Shown in pieces: positions 1 through 6,705 of a stretch of 7,466 bases of DNA (positions within the stretch are counted from its first letter, which is position 1; every line of letters begins with the position of its first letter). A model generated the notes under the pieces. It was given only the letters and a program-made list of their open reading frames with translations. It was not told the origin of the DNA and did not search any database. The translations under genes were made by a program, and so were the position numbers. Source of the DNA: Oscillospiraceae bacterium (GTDB lineage: Bacteria > Bacillota > Clostridia > Oscillospirales > Ruminococcaceae); NCBI GenBank assembly GCA_031253365.1, contig JAIRWE010000044.1, positions 1-7,466 on the forward strand. The letters are read 5' to 3'.

Positions 1-1485
1 AATCCGCTCGGTTTCGGATAAGTCGTAAGGGTCGACGACGTTAACCCGCTCGATTCCGACGGCGGCGCACAGCATTTCAAGATTAACGGCGCGGGCGGGT
101 TCCCCGTAGATGTTCAGACCGTTGGCGGGGGTGTTCTGGTGTCCCGTCATCCCCGTTATTGTGTTGTCCAAGATTATAACAAGCGAGTTGCTCCCGTTGT
201 AAGCAATGTTGATTAACCCCGTTATCCCCGAGTGTATAAAGGTGGAATCGCCGATTACCGCTACGGCTTTGCCCTCGTATTCCCCCGCCCTGCCCTTGTT
301 GAACCCGTGCAGCCCGCTTACCGAAAAACCCATGCAAACCGTCGTGTCCATCGCCGAAAGCGGCGGCGTCGCGCCCAACGTGTAACAACCTATGTCGCCG
401 TTCACCGTAACGCCGAGTTTTCCCAAAACATAGAACATTCCCCTGTGCGAACACCCCGCGCAAAGCACGGGCGGGCGGACGGGAACGGTTTCGGGGAAAG
501 AATGGTGTTCCTTGACTTCGCCCAAGATTTTTTCCGCAATCAGGCTTTGCGAAAGCTCGCCGATTTCGGGGAACAGCCCTTTTCCGATAACATTCAATCC
601 CAATGCCGCGCAGTGCCTTTCGATAATCGGGTCAAGTTCTTCTATGACGTATATTTTCCTGTATTTCGCGGCGAATTTCTTTATTAAATCAACGGGCAGC
701 GGGTTGATAAGCCCGAGTTTAAGATAGCCCGCCTTATTCCCGAGCGCCTCTTTCGCGTATTGGTAAGCCGCCCCCGACGATATAACCCCTGTTTCGGGAG
801 CGCCGTCCTCCTGTCTGTTAAGCGGCGTTGTTTCGGCGTACTCGCGCAATCTCCGCTCGCGTTCCCCGACCTTTACCCTCCTTAACTTCGCGAACCCGGG
901 CATCATCACGTATTTCGCGGCGTTTTTTTTGTAATCGGGCAACTCGCGGCTTACACGCTCGCTTTCGCACACAACCCCCTGCGAGTGGGAAATCCTCGTC
1001 GTAAGCCTGATTAACACCGGAACGTCGTACTCCTCCGATAAATCGTAGGCCGCTTTGGTAAATTCCAGACACTCTCGCGAGTCCGACGGCTCAAGCATGG
1101 GCAGTTTGGCGGCTATGGCGTAATTGCGCGAGTCCTGCTCGTTTTGGGAGGAGTGCATTCCCGGGTCGTCGGCGATTGCCGCGACCAACCCCCCCGTTAC
1201 CCCCGTGTAAGAGGCGGTAAAAAACGGGTCGGCGGCCACGTTGAACCCGACGTGCTTCATCCCCGTGAAAGCGCGCGCCCCCGCGATACTCGCTCCGAAC
1301 GCGGTTTCGGCGGCGACCTTTTCATTCGGAGCCCACTCGGCATGAATACTGTCCTTATACCGCGCCGCCGCCGCGGTAATCTCCGTACTCGGCGTTCCCG
1401 GGTAACTCGAAACCACCGTGACACCCGCCTCATAAAGTCCCCGCGCCACGGCGTGGTTTCCGAGCATAAGCGTTTTCTCAGACAT
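1..1485 (-). CDS. iorA: Indolepyruvate:ferredoxin oxidoreductase, alpha subunit (partial, C-terminus off window)
   Basis: The enzyme oxidatively decarboxylates indolepyruvate and other aryl-pyruvates with CoA and oxidised ferredoxin, giving the aryl-acetyl-CoA, CO2 and reduced ferredoxin. It acts in the cytoplasm in aromatic amino-acid catabolism. Reading from the ATG at 1485, 495 codons stay open to base 1 without a stop. The start fits the family: an N-terminal 'GNHAVARGLYEAG' and 'SYPGTPSTEI' lead into the pyrimidine-binding TPP domain, with the conserved Glu in 'NEKVAAE' (Glu55). Residues about 235-330 form the transketolase-C-like middle region. The second TPP domain carries 'CAGCSHRG' (Cys342, Cys345), 'GDIGCYTLG' (363-371) and the Mg/TPP signature GDS (412-414) to Asp440-Asn441. 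The full protein is usually about 580-620 residues and ends in a ferredoxin-type domain with two 4Fe-4S clusters, which would lie beyond the left edge, probably followed by iorB. An AAGGGG ribosome binding site precedes it. It begins 14 bases after the kinase stop, so it is probably cotranscribed. Family assignment is firm; the exact substrate preference is inferred. Confidence 0.94.
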   Translation of the reverse strand, partial: MSEKTLMLGNHAVARGLYEAGVTVVSSYPGTPSTEITAAAARYKDSIHAEWAPNEKVAAETAFGASIAGARAFTGMKHVGFNVAADPFFTASYTGVTGGLVAAIADDPGMHSSQNEQDSRNYAIAAKLPMLEPSDSRECLEFTKAAYDLSEEYDVPVLIRLTTRISHSQGVVCESERVSRELPDYKKNAAKYVMMPGFAKLRRVKVGERERRLREYAETTPLNRQEDGAPETGVISSGAAYQYAKEALGNKAGYLKLGLINPLPVDLIKKFAAKYRKIYVIEELDPIIERHCAALGLNVIGKGLFPEIGELSQSLIAEKILGEVKEHHSFPETVPVRPPVLCAGCSHRGMFYVLGKLGVTVNGDIGCYTLGATPPLSAMDTTVCMGFSVSGLHGFNKGRAGEYEGKAVAVIGDSTFIHSGITGLINIAYNGSNSLVIILDNTITGMTGHQNTPANGLNIYGEPARAVNLEMLCAAVGIERVNVVDPYDLSETERI

Positions 1486-1491
1486 GGATTT

Positions 1492-1497
1492 CCCCTT
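1492..1497 (-). promoter_or_regulatory. Ribosome binding site of iorA
   Basis: AAGGGG lies six bases before the ATG at 1485, filling most of the 14-base gap after the kinase stop. It is a weaker match to the anti-Shine-Dalgarno sequence than the sites of the two preceding genes. Translation of iorA may therefore depend partly on ribosomes finishing the kinase (inference). Confidence 0.75.
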
Positions 1498-1499
1498 TT

Positions 1500-4355
1500 T
1501 CACAAAAATTTTTTTAAGGTTTTCATTACCGCGCCTATATCGATCGGCTTCGCGAGGTGTCCGTTCATTCCCGCCCTCAAAGCGTTTTCGACGTCTTCCT
1601 TGTAAGCGTTGGCGGTCATCGCGATAATCGGCACGCCGGCGGCGTCGCCGCGATTCATCCCCCGGATTTTTTCCGCCGCCTCATAACCGTTCATAACGGG
1701 CATTTGTATATCCAAAAGAATCAAGTCATAATACCCCTCGCCCGAACCGCCGAACATCTCCGCCGCCTTTTTGCCGTTTTCGGCTTCTTCGATGGTCACG
1801 CCCGTATCGGACAAAAGCTCGCGGATAATGAACCTGTTTATCTCTATATCCTCCGCCAAGAGAATCCTTTTGCCGCTGAAATTCGCCCCGCCGTCCGGCG
1901 TGTCGGCGTCCTCTTCCGCCTGACCTTTTTTCAGCGTAAGCTCAAAATAAAATTTCGTTCCTTTGCCCGGCTCGCTTTCAACCTTTATTTCGCCGCCCAT
2001 CATTTTGATAAGGTTCTGGCTGATTGACAGCCCCAGACCGGTTCCCCCGAAACGCGCCGCTATGGTTCCGTCCGCCTGCTCGAAGGGCTGAAACAGACGT
2101 TTAAGCTGCTCCCCCGTCATACCTATGCCGTTGTCCGAAATATCAAAGCGAACGCTTAAAACGTCGTCGCGCTCATCGAAAATGCTGATGCTCAAAACCA
2201 CCTCGCCGCCCTTGTCGGTGAATTTCACGGCGTTGCCGAGAAGATTTATCAAAACCTGGTTAATCCTTAATTTATCGCCGACGACAAACATACCGTCGTG
2301 CTTCGCCATATTACAGATGAACTTGACGTTCTTCTCCGCGCATCTTTGCGAAATTATGCCGTAAACCTCGTCGTAGGCTTCTTTAACCGAAAAAGTCTCG
2401 CTTATGATTTCAAGTTTCCCCGACTCGATTTTCGACATATCCAAAATATCGTTTATGATACCCAGCAAATGGTGCGACGAAGAAACGATGCTACCGATTG
2501 ACGACAGGATTTTTTCCTTGTCCGAAACGCTTCGTCTGGCGACCTCCGACATCCCTATAATGGCGTTCAGCGGCGTGCGGATTTCGTGGCTCATTCGCGC
2601 CAGGAACTCGCCCTTCGCCTTCGAGGCGACCCGCGCCTCGTTTGTCTGGCGAACGAGGCTTTTGCTTAAACGCATGGAATTTATAAACAGCGCGACGACT
2701 ACCATTAAGATAACGAACAAAATCAAGGAAAACACCAGAAGATAAACCGTGCGTACATTCGCCAATTTTGTCGAATAGTCAAAAACGCGCACCGTCCAGT
2801 TCTTTACTATGTTCTCGTTATTGACGTAATCGAGGGCTTTGTTTACAATCGAGCGAAGCTCGGTCTCGTTTTTGTTAAAACCGAACATGGAGTGAAATTC
2901 CGTGCTGAAGCTGTAATTTACTTTATAATTCGGCTTTTCAAGATAATTCGTCTGCGTGTACAAAGTAAGCTCCGAAGCCATCAACAAATCTATCTCGCCC
3001 TTTTCCAGCGCCGCCAACGCGTCAAACTGCGTGGAATAAACGACAAGATTGTCGTCGTCCGTGAACCATTCCCTGAACTTGCTTTCGTAAATCGAGTCCT
3101 TCATAACCCCGACTCTCGCCCTTACGACCTGACGGGGCGCGACTTCGGGATAATCCACATTCGACAAAAGCGCGTACCGCGACGTGATATTCGGTATGTC
3201 GGGCCAAATGAAATCCTCCTTGCGCCGCTCGGAATAAACCAACTCTGAAACCATTTGTATTTCATCTTTGAGCAAACTCTCGTATATTTCGTCCCAACGC
3301 GAGTTTTTATCCGTAACAATTTCAAACTCCGCGCCCGTAAGATGCTCTATTTCACGCAGAACATCAATGGCGATGCCTTCAAACCTGTCGGTATTCTCGT
3401 TGTAAAAGCTGATGGGGTAATTGTCCGTTTCGGCGGCGAAGGCGATTTTCCTTCCCGACTTTTTCAGGGCGTCCATATACTCCTTTTCCCTTCGGGAAAG
3501 GGTTCTGCTTAGTTTGTACTTCACATACTCGCGGTCGCCCTCGCTGTAAATCTCATAAAGCAGGTCGATGCCGCCCGACTCGATGTACATATCCAAAACC
3601 CTGATTATCGGCTCCAACTCAAGGTTGGCGGTCGTCATTGAAACGGGAGTGTACACCAACGGGAACAATCCCTTTGACGCGACGGAATCATAGCCGTCGA
3701 AGAACGCCTCCAAAACCGATTCCTCTATGAAGGCGTCCACTTCCCCGCTGATAAGCGCCTCCAAAGCCTCGCCTTCGTCGTCCACGACCGCCGTTTCATA
3801 ATCCGCCGCGTAGATTCTCCTTATGGAAGCGTCCGACACCGAACCCTTCATAAACGCGATTTTAAGCCCGTTCAAATCGTCCTCGACGTTTATTTCGCTG
3901 TCCGCCGTCGTGAAAACCCTTAAAGAACGTTCCGCTATGGCACGCGACATGGAATACTGTTCCAAACGCTGCGGCGTTCTGGCAAGGTCCCCGATAAAGT
4001 CAACCTCCCCGTTGTCAAAAGCGGTTTTTAAGTCGCTCCACAAGTCGTAATACACGGGTGTAAACTCAGCCCCGAACAACTGCGTGAGCAGCTCGCAAAA
4101 TTTAAACGTAAACCCCGCGTATTCCCCGTCCGCCGTAACAAACGCCTCCGTGGTGAGAATATGCCCGTACGAAAACCCCGCGCCGCCCCTGCTTTCGATA
4201 AGCGCCTCAATCTCCGCGATTTCATCGCCCGTTATCCCCGGAATATCGGTATAACGGATTACGGACTCGCCTGTGCCGCCCGCGCCGCCGCCGCAGGAGG
4301 AAACCAACGCCGTTATTATCGCCGCCGCCGCGAGCGTTGAAACCGCTTTTTTCAT
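1500..4355 (-). CDS. Hybrid sensor histidine kinase with tandem solute-binding (SBP_bac_3) sensor domains and lipoprotein-type leader
   Basis: A 951-residue sensor with BvgS/EvgS-like layout. In order: signal peptide 1-20 with lipobox V18-S19-S20-C21; Gly-rich spacer; Venus-flytrap domain 1 about 60-280 (note 'ARTPQR' 125-130 and 'GEVDAF' 204-209); the hinge 'LSRREKEYMDAL'; flytrap domain 2 about 300-525 ('GEIDLL' 453-458); one membrane helix about 536-558; a linker of some 24 residues with no PAS domain; HisKA with phospho-acceptor His590 in SHEIRTP; HATPase with N-box Asn708, DNGIGM (741-746), LFQPFEQ (754-760) and GGTGLGL (770-776); and a receiver domain with Glu835/Asp836, phospho-acceptor Asp882, Thr914 and Lys936. 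All catalytic residues are present. There is no HPt domain and no output domain, so phosphate must pass to proteins encoded elsewhere. The start is the ATG at 4355, six bases after GGAGG; a TTG at 4361 directly abuts that site and is rejected. Flytrap domains of this family often bind amino acids; the ligand here is unknown. The gene lies directly upstream of iorA. Confidence 0.95.
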   Translation of the reverse strand: MKKAVSTLAAAAIITALVSSCGGGAGGTGESVIRYTDIPGITGDEIAEIEALIESRGGAGFSYGHILTTEAFVTADGEYAGFTFKFCELLTQLFGAEFTPVYYDLWSDLKTAFDNGEVDFIGDLARTPQRLEQYSMSRAIAERSLRVFTTADSEINVEDDLNGLKIAFMKGSVSDASIRRIYAADYETAVVDDEGEALEALISGEVDAFIEESVLEAFFDGYDSVASKGLFPLVYTPVSMTTANLELEPIIRVLDMYIESGGIDLLYEIYSEGDREYVKYKLSRTLSRREKEYMDALKKSGRKIAFAAETDNYPISFYNENTDRFEGIAIDVLREIEHLTGAEFEIVTDKNSRWDEIYESLLKDEIQMVSELVYSERRKEDFIWPDIPNITSRYALLSNVDYPEVAPRQVVRARVGVMKDSIYESKFREWFTDDDNLVVYSTQFDALAALEKGEIDLLMASELTLYTQTNYLEKPNYKVNYSFSTEFHSMFGFNKNETELRSIVNKALDYVNNENIVKNWTVRVFDYSTKLANVRTVYLLVFSLILFVILMVVVALFINSMRLSKSLVRQTNEARVASKAKGEFLARMSHEIRTPLNAIIGMSEVARRSVSDKEKILSSIGSIVSSSHHLLGIINDILDMSKIESGKLEIISETFSVKEAYDEVYGIISQRCAEKNVKFICNMAKHDGMFVVGDKLRINQVLINLLGNAVKFTDKGGEVVLSISIFDERDDVLSVRFDISDNGIGMTGEQLKRLFQPFEQADGTIAARFGGTGLGLSISQNLIKMMGGEIKVESEPGKGTKFYFELTLKKGQAEEDADTPDGGANFSGKRILLAEDIEINRFIIRELLSDTGVTIEEAENGKKAAEMFGGSGEGYYDLILLDIQMPVMNGYEAAEKIRGMNRGDAAGVPIIAMTANAYKEDVENALRAGMNGHLAKPIDIGAVMKTLKKFL
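4293..4355 (-). other. Lipoprotein-type signal peptide of the sensor kinase
   Basis: Codons 1-21 of the kinase encode a basic start (Met-Lys-Lys), a hydrophobic Ala/Ile/Leu core and V-S-S-C, with the lipid-accepting Cys codon at 4293-4295. A Gly-rich stretch follows the Cys, as in many Gram-positive lipoproteins. Cleavage by signal peptidase II would lipid-anchor the outer end of a protein that also has its own membrane helix. This is a by-eye call. Confidence 0.72.
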
Positions 4356-4361
4356 GGGCAA

Positions 4362-4366
4362 CCTCC
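4362..4366 (-). promoter_or_regulatory. Ribosome binding site of the sensor kinase
   Basis: A perfect GGAGG lies six bases before the ATG at 4355. It decides the start: the in-frame TTG at 4359-4361 touches the site and has no spacer. Confidence 0.9.
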
Positions 4367-4388
4367 GAAAAATAAGGCTTTGCGGGAT

Positions 4389-6686
4389 TCAGCGGCTCAT
4401 GTCAAAAACCCGCCCGAATCTTCCGTCGGACGTCGCCGACTTTATCGTATCATCCCAAAAAGCGTATATATACCCTTCCGAAATGACCGCCGCCAAATCG
4501 TCTGAAAACCTGTCCACGTCTATCATGTTACCCGTAATTTCAAATCCGCCGTCACCGTAGCGGAGAATAACGAACTTTTCTATTCTGACAATGCCGTTGA
4601 AGTCGATAATCGGTACGACGATTATTCCGGAATCCGCGCTTGCCGCCACGGCATGGCGGGAATGTTCCGCGGGCGTTTTCATATATTCGCCGTATTGCGC
4701 GGCGGACGGGGCGAGCAAAACACTCGCGATTTCCTGCGGCGCGGACTGTTCCCCATAACCGTACATAGCCACGCGAACGCCGAGCCTTTTCCCGTCCTCA
4801 TGCGCCTCCACGTTCACCGAAAAAAACAGATCGCCGCCAAAACCGTAATAGTATTCCGACGAAATCAGCGCGTTTGTTTCATTCATAAACACGGGCACGC
4901 CCGGCTCCGATGTGTCGATGGCGTAAAGCTGCCGCGCGACTATGTAAACCGCGCCGTCGTCGAACGCCGCCCCTTTGAGCGTTTCACCCCGCGCTATCCT
5001 TTCCGCGCTGACGGGCTTTGTGTTACTCGCGAAAATATGCAGCGTCACGGACTGTTCCCCCTCTTCCCCGACGACCGCCGCCACGCGCGTGACGCCGTTC
5101 CTGTCATCCGCGAAGCCTTCGGGAACGGTGCCTTCCACGCTGAACAAAACGGGGGCGTTCAAACCGTTTTCGTAAATGTTATACTTTACCGCGTGCGCTT
5201 TCGCGCCGTCGTTGAATATGAGCATGAGCGAGGTTTCGCCCCCGCGAACGAAATCGGCTAACCCGCCCGTAACGGCATAAAACGAAACCCTTTCGCCCGC
5301 CGCGTCCATTCCGCCGATTACCGTCATATCCGAATAGGGCGCTTCCCTTACGAAAATATTTTCAATGGCGACACGGCTTTTTTGACCGTTCAGGCGCGCG
5401 GCGGGTATATACCCGTCGTACTCCCCCGCGTAAACCCCGTTACTGACCGCGTAATCCGTAATTAAAAAAAACTCGCCGTCGCGGATTACCATATCGAAAA
5501 AAACGCCGTCTTGGGTATACTCCGCGCTCGGAGCGGCGTTGAAGCTGTTCGCGTCGAAAACGACGACGCTCACGCAGGGCTGCGCGAACTTAAACTCCGC
5601 CGCGCGCGGTTCGGTTCCGTCCGTCTCGACCGCGTATTCGAAGGCGACTTCATATTCCCCCGAATAAACGGCGTACAGCCTTTCTTTCAAGAGAAAAACG
5701 CCTATCAGCTCCGCATCGGCTCTCTCATAAGCGCCGGCGTCAAACATTTCACCCGCCGATATTTTAACGGCGCGCACGGCGTTGCCGTCAGTCTTGAAAA
5801 TATACTCGGAATTGACGAGAAGCGCGGCGGGTTCCTTTTTGCCGTCGGAAAACTTTTCCGCGCGGTAAAGCCTTTGCGCGGCGGCGCGTTCCTTTATTTG
5901 CCCGCTCTGCTTCGCCTGAACGGCGAAAAGCTCTTCGTAAGCGGCGGGCGGTTTGAACCTGTTATCGGGCAAAAGCCACTCCCCCGTCGCCGTGAAACGG
6001 ATAAAAAAACTCATGAACACCAACGCGGCGGACGCCGAAAGGCAGACGGCTTTCCTCCACCTGTTCTCGCGGGAGGCGTTCTTGTCAAAATCCTCGCTCC
6101 CGCCGTATTCGTAATACTCGTCGGTATAATCGCCGGAATAACCGTCGGCGTATCCCTGCTCGTCCCCCCATAAGTCGTCGTATGCCGCCTCGTCCGCCAA
6201 CGAATCCTGCTCCCCGTGGGAAAGGGTTATCTCATCGGTGACACCGCTTGGAACCGAATTGCCGATGTTTATATTCTCCCTCGTTTTGTCCGTAATGTAA
6301 TGGGTTTTCGGCGCGTCGCGGCGCGTCGCCGCTTCCTCGCGCCGCTCCGGCGCGTCCTGCGGGCTTTTCGAGGCGATGACGTCGTTTAAATCCTTTTCCA
6401 AAGCGGCGCGCTTTTTTTTAAGTTCGCGTGCGGCGCGCCTTTCCCTCGCGACGCGCAACAAATCCGAAAAATCCCTGCCGTCAAGCGGGGAATTTTCCAG
6501 AATTTCCACAAGGCGCGCATAGGTGAGGGAAGGGTTTCCCTTTATCTCGGAGTAACTTTCGTTACTGATTCGCGTGTTACCGATAAGCGCAAGGAACTCG
6601 CGCCCCGAAAAGCGTTCCTTTTTTATCTCCGCAAGAAACTCGGCGGCGCTCATTTGTCTGTCGGCGAAATTATCCGCAGGCGTCAT
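4389..6686 (-). CDS. Single-pass membrane protein with extracytoplasmic Beta_propel (PF09826-like) domain
   Basis: A 765-residue protein of unknown role. Residues 1-80 form a predicted helical domain with a weak internal echo ('FSGREFLALI' at 26-35, 'LDGRDFSDLL' at 68-77). Residues 79-107 are highly charged and probably coiled. A polar linker follows, ending in an acidic Tyr/Asp/Gly tract at 169-201. One membrane helix at about 213-230 is preceded by basic residues (Arg-Trp-Arg-Lys), which places the N-terminus inside and 231-765 outside. I match the outer part to the COG4880/PF09826 propeller family by remembered motifs: 'EYIFKTDG' (294-301), 'GEYDGYIPA' (421-429), 'AVTGGLADFV' (471-480), 'LYAIDTSEPGVPV' (587-599), 'SGIIVVPI' (686-693) and the closing 'ISEGYIYAFWDDTIK' (735-749). 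Domains of this family are secreted or membrane-tethered and biochemically uncharacterised. The start is ATG at 6686 with GGAGA seven bases upstream; the Met at codon 12 lacks such a site. The gene follows the NERD gene by 19 bases and precedes the kinase by 33. The N-terminal domain is not recognised. Confidence 0.85.
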   Translation of the reverse strand: MTPADNFADRQMSAAEFLAEIKKERFSGREFLALIGNTRISNESYSEIKGNPSLTYARLVEILENSPLDGRDFSDLLRVARERRAARELKKKRAALEKDLNDVIASKSPQDAPERREEAATRRDAPKTHYITDKTRENINIGNSVPSGVTDEITLSHGEQDSLADEAAYDDLWGDEQGYADGYSGDYTDEYYEYGGSEDFDKNASRENRWRKAVCLSASAALVFMSFFIRFTATGEWLLPDNRFKPPAAYEELFAVQAKQSGQIKERAAAQRLYRAEKFSDGKKEPAALLVNSEYIFKTDGNAVRAVKISAGEMFDAGAYERADAELIGVFLLKERLYAVYSGEYEVAFEYAVETDGTEPRAAEFKFAQPCVSVVVFDANSFNAAPSAEYTQDGVFFDMVIRDGEFFLITDYAVSNGVYAGEYDGYIPAARLNGQKSRVAIENIFVREAPYSDMTVIGGMDAAGERVSFYAVTGGLADFVRGGETSLMLIFNDGAKAHAVKYNIYENGLNAPVLFSVEGTVPEGFADDRNGVTRVAAVVGEEGEQSVTLHIFASNTKPVSAERIARGETLKGAAFDDGAVYIVARQLYAIDTSEPGVPVFMNETNALISSEYYYGFGGDLFFSVNVEAHEDGKRLGVRVAMYGYGEQSAPQEIASVLLAPSAAQYGEYMKTPAEHSRHAVAASADSGIIVVPIIDFNGIVRIEKFVILRYGDGGFEITGNMIDVDRFSDDLAAVISEGYIYAFWDDTIKSATSDGRFGRVFDMSR
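6311..6357. repeat. Short GC-rich direct repeats and a hairpin within the propeller gene
   Basis: The 9-base unit gcgcgtcgc occurs at 6311 and 6321, and its first seven bases recur at 6350. A perfect 7-base-pair hairpin with a 3-base loop spans 6338-6354. The stretch encodes part of the polar linker (Asp-Ala-Pro at residues 111-113 and 124-126) before the membrane helix. It looks like local repeat expansion in unconstrained linker sequence, not a regulatory site. Confidence 0.5.
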
Positions 6687-6693
6687 CGCGTGT

Positions 6694-6698
6694 TCTCC
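6694..6698 (-). promoter_or_regulatory. Ribosome binding site of the beta-propeller gene
   Basis: GGAGA lies seven bases before the ATG at 6686, inside the 19-base gap after the NERD gene. It supports this start over the later Met codon at position 12. Confidence 0.85.
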
Positions 6699-6705
6699 AT
6701 TGACA

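Noticed and set aside
885..940. A-AAA-AAC heptamer in iorA at the Lys-Lys-Asn codons as a frameshift site
   Set aside because: AAC is a poor slippery codon in bacteria, the site is inside a conserved enzyme, and I see no stimulating element. It mainly shows that A-runs at Lys codons are frequent here.
1504..1515. A5-T7 stretch at the end of the kinase gene as a terminator
   Set aside because: It encodes the last residues of the receiver domain, has no GC-rich hairpin before a T-run on the minus strand, and leaves no space before iorA.
1144..1605. Open frames on the plus strand over 100 codons, such as 1144-1605, 4653-5261 and 5511-6173
   Set aside because: They lie opposite firmly identified genes, are rich in Arg and Pro from antisense GC-rich codons, and show no domain or ribosome binding site.
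4356..4361. Upstream TTG start giving a kinase longer by two residues
   Set aside because: It directly abuts the GGAGG site with no spacer, whereas the ATG at 4355 has a six-base spacer and gives a standard Met-Lys-Lys leader.
4389..4391. UGA recoded as a sense codon: all three visible stops are TGA, and the propeller frame continues in frame into the kinase
   Set aside because: Each TGA falls where the domain ends and is followed by a ribosome binding site and a good ATG. Tryptophan uses TGG throughout and there are no in-gene TGA codons. The frame match has a one-in-three chance.
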